A DNA stretch of 64,000 bases from Bacteroidota bacterium (GTDB lineage Bacteria > Bacteroidota > Bacteroidia > Sphingobacteriales > Sphingobacteriaceae). The translations under genes and the position numbers were made by a program. The notes under the pieces are model-generated. The model was given only the letters and a program-made list of their open reading frames with translations, had not been told where the DNA came from and did not search any database. The stretch lies in NCBI GenBank assembly GCA_013286565.1, contig JABDFM010000007.1, forward strand, positions 1 to 64,000. Reading direction: 5' to 3'. Positions 22,984 through 32,071 of the stretch are shown here, piece by piece (position 1 is the stretch's first letter; the number at the start of each line of letters is the position of its first letter).

Positions 22984-24339
22984 ATGAATAATCTTTTTAC
23001 TTTGAAAACCAGGCTTATCTTCCTCTCGCTTCTGATTTGTCAGTTGAGCTTGAAAGCGCAAATCACCACTGGAACCAACACAGTATCAGCCAAAACGACT
23101 GACACTACGCTTGCAAAAAAAGGAGATACATCCTTTGCTATAAAAGCTGATACTTCCCTGGCTATAAAGGCAGGTAGTACCATGATCATAAAGGCGGATA
23201 CCACACTCGTTATAAATGGGGCCACTGCTATCAAACAAACAGACCCGGCACTTACTACAACGCCTGATATGAGTAAAAAAACAGACGTTGCTCTCGTTGC
23301 AAATACCGAAAATACGGTTGCAAAAAAGGCAGATGTTACTATTGCAGCAAAACCGGATGCTTCCCTTGCTAAAACGCCAGATGTTACCATTGCAGCAAAA
23401 CCGGATACTTCAATTGCAAAAAAACCGGATCCCAGCATTACTAAAACAACTACTATCGCACCCCCTACAGATGGTTTGATAGAAGTTAAAAATGCTTCGG
23501 ACGCAACCCGCGAAAAGGGACAGGTAGAATCTAAAGGAATCAACGGTGTTATCCAGGTAAGAGATACTACTACTTCATCATTGTCTATAAGATCAGACTC
23601 TGCCGGAGTTCAAAAACCAGGCACCCCCGCAGTAACCCCGGCACAGGACCCAGCAATAAATGCAGCGCCTGCGGCTACCAATAACAATAACAGTCCGGCA
23701 GCTACTGATACAAAAGCAACTACTGATACAAAAGCAACTACCGATACAAAAGCCGATCCGGCCGTTTCTGCAAGTGCAGATACCACTAAGAAAGCGGCAA
23801 CAGATACAACTAAAAAAGCAGCGACAGATACACTTGTTAAAAAGTCAGATACTACGCTGGTTAAAAGATCAGATACTACTGTAGTGCAAAAAGATACTAC
23901 GGCTGCGATAACCGAGATACAGGCAAAAAATGTGTTCCTGGAAGTAGGCGGCGCAGGTCTTGCAATATCGGCAAACTATGATACACGTTTCCACAAAGAG
24001 CGTAATGGCTGGGGTTACCGTGTTGGGGTTGGTTTTTTCACCTCTGGTGGTAACACAGTTGAGACAGTTCCTTTCCAGGTCAATTACCTCATAGGGCAGC
24101 ATAGTAGTATGATCGAGTTTGGCGCAGGTACAACCTTCCTCAACTCCGTCGGTACCAATGTGGGCAATAGTAAATGGGAATTTGATAAGGTAACGGGCTT
24201 CATTGCAACGGCTACTATCGGCTACCGTTACCAGCCTACACACAAAGGGATCAACTTCAGGATTGCATTTACGCCGATCCTTTACGATGAAGGCATTGTA
24301 CCAGCAGGCGGTATAAGTGTTGGATACACTTTCAAATAA
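22984..24339 (+). CDS. Outer-membrane beta-barrel-like protein with long low-complexity repeat N-terminal region
   Basis: Signal peptide, ~300 aa of T/K/D/A repeats, then a C-terminal FLEVGGAGLAISANYD...barrel-like segment ending SVGYTFK. Confidence 0.65.
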   Translation: MNNLFTLKTRLIFLSLLICQLSLKAQITTGTNTVSAKTTDTTLAKKGDTSFAIKADTSLAIKAGSTMIIKADTTLVINGATAIKQTDPALTTTPDMSKKTDVALVANTENTVAKKADVTIAAKPDASLAKTPDVTIAAKPDTSIAKKPDPSITKTTTIAPPTDGLIEVKNASDATREKGQVESKGINGVIQVRDTTTSSLSIRSDSAGVQKPGTPAVTPAQDPAINAAPAATNNNNSPAATDTKATTDTKATTDTKADPAVSASADTTKKAATDTTKKAATDTLVKKSDTTLVKRSDTTVVQKDTTAAITEIQAKNVFLEVGGAGLAISANYDTRFHKERNGWGYRVGVGFFTSGGNTVETVPFQVNYLIGQHSSMIEFGAGTTFLNSVGTNVGNSKWEFDKVTGFIATATIGYRYQPTHKGINFRIAFTPILYDEGIVPAGGISVGYTFK

Positions 24340-24360
24340 AAAAATTAATATTTCCTATAC

Positions 24361-24390
24361 AAAAGCCCCGGTTTTACCGGGGCTTTTTCT
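24361..24390 (+). terminator. Terminator
   Basis: AAAAGCCCCGGttttaCCGGGGCTTTTT. Confidence 0.85.
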
Positions 24391-24421
24391 ATTTTAGGCA
24401 TTATTTCCCTAATCGTCCCTG

Positions 24422-25393
24422 ATGAAATATAAAATATTTTGCTTCGTGCTATCTTTTACCTGCTGGTATGGAGCTTTTGCACAGTCGCACACTGAGGAGA
24501 TCGGTGCACAAACTGATAATGACTCCTACCTCTTACAAGGCTCTGACCGGTATTACACCGATGGCATTTTTCTTTATTACCGACGGGCATTAAAGATCAG
24601 CAATAGCAGCAACCTGCAAAACAAAGTATTAGGTTTTGAAGCCGGGCAAAAGATATTCAACCCCCAAACAGGGAGTATTGCCAACTATGCAGGTGTAGAT
24701 CAGCCCAGTTTGATAGACCGCCCTTTTGCCGCTTATTTGTATGTAGGCTCAACGCTCAATTTTTTATATAAGGACGAAAGTAATTTAAAAATAGGGGCAC
24801 AAATAGGTGTAGTAGGGCCTGATGCTTATGGCAAGCAGGTACAATCCTTTGTACATGACAATTTTGGCTTTTACCATCCAACCGGATGGGAATACCAGGT
24901 GGATAATAGCTTTATACTGAACCTTTCTGCTGAGTACAACAAACTGCTTGCACGAAGCTCGTGGATAGATGTTTCCTTAACAAGCTACGCCAACCTGGGT
25001 ACTGGTTTTACCGGCGCAGGTGTTGGGCCAATGTTTCGCCTGGGTACATTCAATCAATTATTCAATTCTGTAAGCACACAAAGTACAGCTATCCAATCAG
25101 CCGGTTACACACGTTTAAATCCGCACGAATTGTTTTTTTATTACAAACCACAATTCAACGTAGTGGCTTATGATGCTACCGTGCAGGGCAGCCTGTTTGG
25201 CACACACAACCCAAATAGTATGGAAATAACGTTGGACCCCGAACGCTTTGTTTTCAGCAATCAATTAGGGCTTGGCTATTCGGGCAAACGCTTTGTTTTG
25301 GATGCTGCCGTCATATTTCACACCAAAGATGTGAAACAGATGGTACAGTCGCACCAATGGGGAACGGTGACATTATTGTACCGCTTTCATTGA
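24422..25393 (+). CDS. Lipid A deacylase LpxR family protein
   Basis: QTDNDSYLLQGSDRYYTDGIFLYYRR, 'PYAAYLYVG'-like DRPFAAYLYVGS. Confidence 0.8.
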   Translation: MKYKIFCFVLSFTCWYGAFAQSHTEEIGAQTDNDSYLLQGSDRYYTDGIFLYYRRALKISNSSNLQNKVLGFEAGQKIFNPQTGSIANYAGVDQPSLIDRPFAAYLYVGSTLNFLYKDESNLKIGAQIGVVGPDAYGKQVQSFVHDNFGFYHPTGWEYQVDNSFILNLSAEYNKLLARSSWIDVSLTSYANLGTGFTGAGVGPMFRLGTFNQLFNSVSTQSTAIQSAGYTRLNPHELFFYYKPQFNVVAYDATVQGSLFGTHNPNSMEITLDPERFVFSNQLGLGYSGKRFVLDAAVIFHTKDVKQMVQSHQWGTVTLLYRFH

Positions 25394-25800
25394 TCGTCAA
25401 AATTCTTTTTCCGGTTATCTTTTTTAGCTGATTGTATTTTCTTTTTTGCAAGCCGTGCAGCAATCATGGCTTTAGTGGGCTTAACTGCTTTGCGTATTTT
25501 GGGTTGCTGTAAAGCCCTGGTGAGTATAAGGATAAGTTTTTCTATCGCCTTTTCTTTATTCAGGTACTGGCTCCGCTCCTCTTCGCATACCACCTGCAGG
25601 TTACTATCCTTATTTAACCTCGATTGCAATTTGGACCATAACAATTGCTTCTCTTCCTCTGTAAACAACGCCGACTGATCAAAATTAAACAGCAATTCAA
25701 CTTTACTGGATACCTTGTTTACATTTTGCCCGCCCTTGCCCCCGCTTCTTGAGGTTTTATAACTGACCTCCTTTTGCAAGTCTTCTTTAGTAAAGTTCAT
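25387..25800 (-). CDS. arfB: Alternative ribosome-rescue factor / peptidyl-tRNA hydrolase ArfB
   Basis: SRSGGKGGQNVNKVSSKVEL GGQ motif; start is either 25806 or the adjacent Met. Confidence 0.9.
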   Translation of the reverse strand: MNFTKEDLQKEVSYKTSRSGGKGGQNVNKVSSKVELLFNFDQSALFTEEEKQLLWSKLQSRLNKDSNLQVVCEEERSQYLNKEKAIEKLILILTRALQQPKIRKAVKPTKAMIAARLAKKKIQSAKKDNRKKNFDDQ

Positions 25801-25803
25801 GGC

Positions 25804-25890
25804 CAAATTTAAGGAAAGTTTGCAGTTGGCGGTGGGCAGTTAACAGTTTTCAATCTGATATGCAAACTGCCCACTAAAAACTGCAAACTT
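25804..25890. repeat. Intergenic inverted word array between divergent arfB and cmk (word ~ AAGTTTGCAGTT...GGGCAGTT)
   Basis: Left AAGTTTGCAGTTGGCGGTGGGCAGTTAACA; right TGCAAACTGCCCACTAAAAACTGCAAACTT. Confidence 0.8.
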
Positions 25891-25911
25891 AATTTGTACC
25901 TTAGTTCCCCG

Positions 25912-26589
25912 ATGAGCACTAACATTGTAATAGCCATTGATGGCTATTCTTCATGCGGTAAAAGCACATTGGCCAAGGCATTAGCCCAAAAGCTTCATTT
26001 TATTTATGTCGACAGCGGGGCGATGTACAGGGCCGTAACTCTTTATTTTCTGCGGAACCATGTCGACCTGCACGATCACGCACAGGTTGCCGAAGCGTTA
26101 AAAAACATCCACCTTAACTTTCATTCGCGCGATTACCAGACTCATATCACCCTAAATGATGAAGAGGTTTCTGACGAGATCCGCCAGATGCCCGTATCGG
26201 ATAACGTAAGTGATGTTGCAGCCCTGCGCGAAGTACGGCACGAAATGGTAAAGCAGCAGCAGCGCATGGGTCGCTCAAAAAACATCGTGATGGATGGGCG
26301 GGATATCGGCACAACCGTATTCCCCGATGCGCAACTAAAGATATTTATGACCGCTGACCCCAAAGTTCGCGCCGAACGACGCTATAAGGAGCTGCACGAA
26401 AAAAATCCGGATGTTACTTTAGAAGAAGTTTTTGAAAATATCGCCCATCGTGATTACCAGGATACTACCCGCGAGGAAAGTCCGCTGGTGCGGGCCGAGG
26501 ACGCTATTATATTGGATAATACTAATCTTACTCCAGATCAGCAATTGCAGTTTGCTTTGGATAAGATACATGCTTTGTCTGAACCTTGA
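25912..26589 (+). CDS. cmk: Cytidylate kinase
   Basis: IAIDGYSSCGKSTLAKALA, YVDSGAMYRAVT, DGRDIGTTVFPDA. Confidence 0.95.
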   Translation: MSTNIVIAIDGYSSCGKSTLAKALAQKLHFIYVDSGAMYRAVTLYFLRNHVDLHDHAQVAEALKNIHLNFHSRDYQTHITLNDEEVSDEIRQMPVSDNVSDVAALREVRHEMVKQQQRMGRSKNIVMDGRDIGTTVFPDAQLKIFMTADPKVRAERRYKELHEKNPDVTLEEVFENIAHRDYQDTTREESPLVRAEDAIILDNTNLTPDQQLQFALDKIHALSEP

Positions 26590-27060
26590 TCAATCGGTGG
26601 AATCATCAAAAATAACTTTCTGAGCGCCAACCCCAAACCTATTTAGAAAATCGACCCCTTCATCGCTGGGCAAGCCTTTATATTCAGCATATGAATTGAG
26701 GAAATAAACGTGTTTGATACCAGCAGAGAATATCAACCTTGCACAAGGCAAACAAGGCGACAAGGTGGTATATAAGGTAGCACCTTCGAGGTTGGCCCCA
26801 TTCTTTACCGCATATAATATGGCATTTTCTTCGGCGTGCAGTGCAAGGGAACAACTGCCGCGTGCATCACGTGGGCAACCGGTTCCGGGCCATTCCTCAT
26901 CACAGTTGTGCGTACCCGCCGGTGGGCCATTATACCCGATAGAAATAATGCGCGTATCCTTCGCTAAAACGGCCCCAACCTGCGCCTTAACGCAATGTGA
27001 GCGTTTGGCCAGGTCGGTTGCCAGGTTCATGAAAATATGATCGAAACTTAGTTTGGTCAT
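26590..27060 (-). CDS. dCMP deaminase family protein
   Basis: GYNGPPAGTHNCDE, HAEENAI, SPCLPCARLI. Confidence 0.92.
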   Translation of the reverse strand: MTKLSFDHIFMNLATDLAKRSHCVKAQVGAVLAKDTRIISIGYNGPPAGTHNCDEEWPGTGCPRDARGSCSLALHAEENAILYAVKNGANLEGATLYTTLSPCLPCARLIFSAGIKHVYFLNSYAEYKGLPSDEGVDFLNRFGVGAQKVIFDDSTD

Positions 27061-27061
27061 T

Positions 27062-27163
27062 TAAATAGTTCATTAGTTCACTTGCTCATTAGTTCATTAG
27101 TAGCAAAGTAACACGCAAATGCCCCAATGAACTAATGAACTATTGAACCAATGAACAAATAGA
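27062..27163. repeat. Intergenic inverted word array (word ~ AGTTCATTAG)
   Basis: TAGTTCATTAGTTCACTTGCTCATTAGTTCATTAG ... CCAATGAACTAATGAACTATTGAACCAATGAAC. Confidence 0.85.
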
Positions 27164-27164
27164 A

Positions 27165-28802
27165 TTAGTGCCCTCCCGAGGCTTCCATGTTGTCAATATC
27201 GATACCCTGTTTCTTTAATACAGAGCCTGCTTTCCAGGCAAAAAATGCGAGGTAAGCAAAACCAATTACGGGTACTATATAAGAGAAATGAATGCCCGAC
27301 ATGCCGGCAACGGCAGTTGCTGATCTATCGGCCAAAACGCCTTGAATTGGCGGGATAATGGAGCCTCCTAATATCATCATGATCAATAGCGATGAACCCT
27401 GGCTGGTATGTTTCCCTAAGCCCGCAATAGCCAGCGAAAAGATAGACGGCCACATGATCGAGCAGCATAGGCCACCGGAAACCAAAGCAAATAAGCCAAC
27501 ATTACCGGTTGTAAATAAGCCTAAAATAATGGTACCAACGCCTAATAAACCGAAAATGGTAAGCGTGCGTACAGGTTTGTAGTTACCAATAAAGAAGCCA
27601 ACTATTAATACTGCAATACATAACGCATAGATAAAGAAGCCGGAAATATCCTGGCCGTTTAGGAACTTGTTAACGGTCAATACTACTCCAAATGCAATAA
27701 AAGGCACCACGATTGTCAGTATATTTTTGGTGCTTTTAGTGAGGTTAAATGCACCTATAGCCCCTGTCCAACGGCCTATCATTAAGCTGCCCCAGTACAA
27801 AGATATGAAAGGCGCTATTTTTGAAGCCTCAAGCCCGCCAAATTCCTTCGTTTTTAACAACGAGCCCATGTTACTCTGGATAGTAACTTCAACACCAACA
27901 TAGGTAAAGATGGCTATCATACCAAATATTAACTGCGGGTAGTGCATAGCACCCCAACCGTCTTTGGTTTTGCTTGATGCCATCAGCGCGCCGAATAACG
28001 TTAACAGGATAATAACTAACGATGAATAAACAAATACATATTCTGGTATGCCGGTAGCTGCCGAGGTTGGTTTGGCTATAAACACCAAACAAAAGCCTAT
28101 GAAGATGATGAATAAAGGCAGTATGGTTTTCTTACTCGATTCAAACTTTTCATCCGAGGTAACTTTGGGCAATTTAGATACCCAAAAGAATATCGCCACT
28201 GCTATAAATAAACCTGCTAATATTAAGTAAGCATTGTTGATAGATGATATTTGCACCTGGTCGGCGGGCAATTGTTTGCTTGCACTGCCAAACAGGATAA
28301 TGCTTATAGCAGCAGGGCCCAGCAAAGTACCGAAGTTGTTTACACCACCGGCAAAATTCAACCTGTTTCCACCAGTTTCTGGTGAACCCAATGCAACCAC
28401 AAACGGATTTGCTGCGGTTTGTTGTAGCGAAAATCCTAATGCGATAACAAAAAATGAGCCTAAAATAAACAGGAACGAGCCTGAATTTACCGCAGGGATC
28501 ATCAATAAAGCGCCTAATGCAGATAGTACCAAACCATATATGATACCATTTTTATAGCCCAGTTTGTTCATGATATCAACTTTGCTTATCTCTGAAGCGT
28601 AGTATAATACCAATGAACCTATGAAATACCCACCATAAAAAGTGTAATCGATCAACTGGGATTCAAATTGGGATAAATGAAAATGCGCCTTACAAAAAGG
28701 GATAAAAACCCCGTTTGACGCTGCTGAGAAGCCCCAGAAAAAAAATACCGTGATAAGGGTATATAAAGCCGACCCGTAGCTTTTTGCTTTGTTTTGTTCC
28801 AT
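27165..28802 (-). CDS. Sugar MFS transporter (FucP/GluP-like)
   Basis: 12-TM-like protein; [19 protein letters not shown]. Confidence 0.85.
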   Translation of the reverse strand: MEQNKAKSYGSALYTLITVFFFWGFSAASNGVFIPFCKAHFHLSQFESQLIDYTFYGGYFIGSLVLYYASEISKVDIMNKLGYKNGIIYGLVLSALGALLMIPAVNSGSFLFILGSFFVIALGFSLQQTAANPFVVALGSPETGGNRLNFAGGVNNFGTLLGPAAISIILFGSASKQLPADQVQISSINNAYLILAGLFIAVAIFFWVSKLPKVTSDEKFESSKKTILPLFIIFIGFCLVFIAKPTSAATGIPEYVFVYSSLVIILLTLFGALMASSKTKDGWGAMHYPQLIFGMIAIFTYVGVEVTIQSNMGSLLKTKEFGGLEASKIAPFISLYWGSLMIGRWTGAIGAFNLTKSTKNILTIVVPFIAFGVVLTVNKFLNGQDISGFFIYALCIAVLIVGFFIGNYKPVRTLTIFGLLGVGTIILGLFTTGNVGLFALVSGGLCCSIMWPSIFSLAIAGLGKHTSQGSSLLIMMILGGSIIPPIQGVLADRSATAVAGMSGIHFSYIVPVIGFAYLAFFAWKAGSVLKKQGIDIDNMEASGGH

Positions 28803-28970
28803 TTCTAATTTAGGTTGGAGGTTGAGTGTTTATAAAACACTAACATAAATTATTTTTTATAATAACAGGCATACTATTTTAAATTAATAAATCCCAATTT
28901 TGAGTTTGGATGGATAGCAGATAAAATTGCATCTTCGCATTATGCAAATTAAACCTAAGTCTTCATTCTA

Positions 28971-29624
28971 ATGATAGAAGCTATAATTAGGGGAATCGGG
29001 ATTGGATTAGTACTCACGTTTTTGACCGGCCCGGTCTTCTTTGCATTGATAAAAACAAGCATCGAAAAAGGCTTTCATGCCGGGGTTGCTATGGCTTTGG
29101 GCGTAGTTACCAGCGATGTGGTGTTTGTAGGTGCCATATTATTCGGTTCCCAGTATTTTGATATCTCCAGCCAGGATAAACAACATGCAGGCGTAATAGG
29201 CTGTATCATCCTTTTTGCTTTGGGCTTTTATTACATCTTCAAAAAATCGGAAGTCAATTATAATAATAAGGTGCCATCCAGGTTGAAGCGCACGGGCTAT
29301 TTTCTGAAAGGCTTCCTGATGTGCATCCTAAATCCTACCCTTTTGTTTCATTGGACAGTGGTGATCGGTACCGCAAGTACCCTGTACATCTACGGCGTGC
29401 CTAACCGGTCTTTAAAAATAGCGGTGATGTTCCTCACCATTCTGATCGTTCAGTTCGGCCTCGATACCACCAAAGCTTTTTACGCCAACAAACTCCGCGA
29501 CCGAATATCTGTTAAATTTGTGCACCGGCTTAATGCGGTTGCAGGCATAGCGCTGATCATAGCCTCTCTGATATTGTTTGATAAGCTGGTTACGCATTAT
29601 GTTTTCGCACGTTTCAGCACATAG
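28971..29624 (+). CDS. LysE family translocator
   Basis: GPVFFALIKTSIEKGFHAGVAMALGVVTSD. Confidence 0.88.
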   Translation: MIEAIIRGIGIGLVLTFLTGPVFFALIKTSIEKGFHAGVAMALGVVTSDVVFVGAILFGSQYFDISSQDKQHAGVIGCIILFALGFYYIFKKSEVNYNNKVPSRLKRTGYFLKGFLMCILNPTLLFHWTVVIGTASTLYIYGVPNRSLKIAVMFLTILIVQFGLDTTKAFYANKLRDRISVKFVHRLNAVAGIALIIASLILFDKLVTHYVFARFST

Positions 29625-29797
29625 TGAGCAGGCAGTAGTGAGTAGTGAATGGGCAGCTGTGAGTGGGTGAATGGTCAATAGTGAGTGGTGAATGAGCAGC
29701 GGTAAGAAGTGGTAGCGAATAGGCAGCCGTGAGTGGTGAATAGGTTATATGACTATTGACTACTCACCACTCACTATTAACTACTCACTACTCACCA
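29625..29797. repeat. Intergenic inverted word array filling the convergent gap (word ~ AGTGAGTAGTGAATGGGCAG)
   Basis: Many drifting copies of GTGAGTGGTGAAT/GTGAGTAGTGAAT, opposed by ACTATTGACTACTCACCACTCACTATTAACTACTCACTACTCACC. Confidence 0.9.
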
Positions 29798-29799
29798 TC

Positions 29800-31707
29800 T
29801 TACATATACCCTCTTTGATTCTTTCCTTCCATCCAGTTCACAAAAGCGCGGTTAACCACTTTGTTGCCACCGGGTGTTGGGAAATCTCCTGAGAAATACC
29901 AATCGCCGGTATGATCCGGGCAGGCTTTGTGCAGGTTATCAAGGGTTTGGTAGATCACTTTTACTTCGGCATTTATTTCCTTTGGTGTGATGATCTGTGC
30001 GATACGGTCTGATACCTGCTGATCGGTAAAAGGCTCATAAATGGCCTTTACATAATTTTCAACTTCTTCTTTTGGCAGCGAGGCGCTATCCTTACACTTT
30101 TTATAAACGTCAAGGATAATATCTTCTTTTTTCTGCTCTTTTAGCAGGCTGATAGCCGCTTCAAAAGCAACAAACTCGCCCATACGCGACATATCGATGC
30201 CATAACAATCAGGGAAACGTATCTGCGGTGCCGATGAAACCACCACGATCTTTTTAGGCCCTAAGCGGTCAAGTATCTTTAAAATACTTTGTTTCAGTGT
30301 AGTCCCGCGTACGATCGAATCGTCCAGCACCACTAAAGTATCAGCATCTTTGTTGATCAGGCCGTAAGTGGTGTCATAAACGTGGGCCACCATTTCGCTG
30401 CGGTCGGCGTCCTGGGTTATAAAAGTGCGGAGCTTAACATCCTTGATGGCGATCTTTTCTATACGCGGTGCCAGGCTTAATACTTCCGTTAATTCCTCGT
30501 CCGTAATTTTATCATCTCTATTCAGCAGCTTATCGCGCTGGTACTTTTTGATGTATTTATGGATACCTTCAACCATGCCATAAAAGGCTACTTCGGCGGT
30601 ATTGGGGATATAGGAAAAAACGGTGTTCGGAATATCATTATTTACGGCATCCAATATCTGCGGACAAAGCAATCTTCCCAGTTGCTTACGCTCGCGGTAG
30701 ATATCTGCATCACTGCCGCGCGAAAAATAAATACGCTCAAATGAGCAAGATTTTTTCTCCGCAGGTTCGCTGATCATATCTTCGGTGATCTTACCATTTT
30801 TCTTAACGATCAATGCATGGCCGGGTTTGATCTCCTTAATATCTTCAATAGGTATATTAAACGCGGTTTGAAGCGCGGGGCGCTCGGATGCGGCAACCAC
30901 TATTTCGTCATTATAATAATAAAACGCCGGCCTTATCCCCGCCGGGTCGCGCATTACAAAAGCGTCACCATGTCCCAATATCCCGGCAATAGTATAACCA
31001 CCATCCCAGCTCCTGGCCGATTTGCGCAATATCTTGGCGATATCCATATCATTGGCTATCAGCTTGCTGATCTTCATGTTATTATCAAGACCCTCCCTTT
31101 TGTATTGGTCAAACAGGCCCTGGTTTTCGGTATCTATAAAATGCCCTATTTTTTCTAATACCGTAATGGTATCGGCTTTTTCTTTCGGATGTTGGCCCAA
31201 ATCATACAACTGCTGTAACAGCTCGTCAACATTGGTCATGTTGAAGTTACCGGCAATAACCAGGTTACGGGTTTGCCAGTTATTTTGCCTTAAAAATGGG
31301 TGACAGTTCTCGATGCTATTTTTACCGTGGGTACCGTATCGCAGGTGGCCTAGTAAAACTTCGCCGGTAAAGCTCACATTTTCTTTCAGCCATTCGGCAT
31401 CCAGCATCTTCTCAGGCTGCTCTTTTTGTATCTCGGCAAACTTCTTCTGGATATACTCAAAGATATCGGCAACAGCGTTTGAAGCCATTGATCGGTGCCT
31501 GCTGATGTATCTTTTACCCGGCTCAATATCCAGTTTAATGGTAGCAACGCCTGCGCCATCCTGGCCCCGGTTATGTTGTTTTTCCATTAAAAGGTAAAGC
31601 TTGTTTAGCCCATACAGCGCAGTGCCGTATTTTTTTTGGTAAAAGGACAGTGGCTTTAAAAGGCGGATAAATGCCACACCGCATTCGTGTTTTATCTGAT
31701 CACTCAT
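29800..31707 (-). CDS. Amidophosphoribosyltransferase-like (PurF family)
   Basis: HECGVAFIRLL, EKQHNRGQDGAGVAT, LLGHLRYGTHG, VVLDDSIVRGTTLKQS PRPP motif. Confidence 0.88.
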   Translation of the reverse strand: MSDQIKHECGVAFIRLLKPLSFYQKKYGTALYGLNKLYLLMEKQHNRGQDGAGVATIKLDIEPGKRYISRHRSMASNAVADIFEYIQKKFAEIQKEQPEKMLDAEWLKENVSFTGEVLLGHLRYGTHGKNSIENCHPFLRQNNWQTRNLVIAGNFNMTNVDELLQQLYDLGQHPKEKADTITVLEKIGHFIDTENQGLFDQYKREGLDNNMKISKLIANDMDIAKILRKSARSWDGGYTIAGILGHGDAFVMRDPAGIRPAFYYYNDEIVVAASERPALQTAFNIPIEDIKEIKPGHALIVKKNGKITEDMISEPAEKKSCSFERIYFSRGSDADIYRERKQLGRLLCPQILDAVNNDIPNTVFSYIPNTAEVAFYGMVEGIHKYIKKYQRDKLLNRDDKITDEELTEVLSLAPRIEKIAIKDVKLRTFITQDADRSEMVAHVYDTTYGLINKDADTLVVLDDSIVRGTTLKQSILKILDRLGPKKIVVVSSAPQIRFPDCYGIDMSRMGEFVAFEAAISLLKEQKKEDIILDVYKKCKDSASLPKEEVENYVKAIYEPFTDQQVSDRIAQIITPKEINAEVKVIYQTLDNLHKACPDHTGDWYFSGDFPTPGGNKVVNRAFVNWMEGKNQRGYM

Positions 31708-31785
31708 GACTGGGAACGAGCCGCAAAATTACAATTTAAATGTTGAAACTCTAAATTTACAATGTCATTAAATTGCATTAATATT

Positions 31786-31816
31786 AGTGGTGAATGGGCA
31801 GTTGTGAGTAGTGAGT
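31786..31816. repeat. Second copy of the 29.7 kb array word on the other side of the purF-like gene
   Basis: GTGGTGAATGGGCAGTTGTGAGTAGTGAG vs TAGTGAATGGGCAGCTGTGAGTG at ~29643-29665. Confidence 0.7.
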
Positions 31817-32071
31817 TTCCTAACAGACTTACGAAGTTTTAGAAACTTCGTAAGTCTAATCTCACCAAAAGGCATAAGCGTAATAGGTAGAATAAAATCA
31901 ATAAAAGGAGAACTATCACTTGATAATCCCGCCGATTTTCGCTATATTTATAAACGAAGAAGGAATAGGTCGTTTAACTTAGTCTATCAAACAAGTCAAC
32001 TAATTAAAGCTAATCAGCCAAATATTACCGTGCATTTATTAAGTTTGCAGCTAAAGCAAACTGATACTTGA
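31811..32071 (+). CDS. Small uncharacterised ORF abutting nuoH (start doubtful, overlaps hairpin)
   Basis: 86-aa ORF; stop TGA overlaps nuoH TTG start; body GELSLDNPADFRYIYKRRRNRSFNLVYQTSQLIKANQPNITVHLLSL looks protein-like. Confidence 0.4.
   Translation: MSFLTDLRSFRNFVSLISPKGISVIGRIKSIKGELSLDNPADFRYIYKRRRNRSFNLVYQTSQLIKANQPNITVHLLSLQLKQTDT
31825..31857. repeat. Perfect 15-bp-stem hairpin
   Basis: AGACTTACGAAGTTT-tag-AAACTTCGTAAGTCT. Confidence 0.9.

Noticed and set aside
23040-23543. 167-aa antisense ORF in the repeat region of the 22.98 kb gene
   Set aside because: Open frame arises from low-complexity composition of the sense strand; no start context or recognisable domain.
29625-29797. 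CRISPR-like repeat array
   Set aside because: Repeats are irregular, drift in sequence and spacing, have no constant spacers and no cas genes nearby; better described as a mirrored word array.
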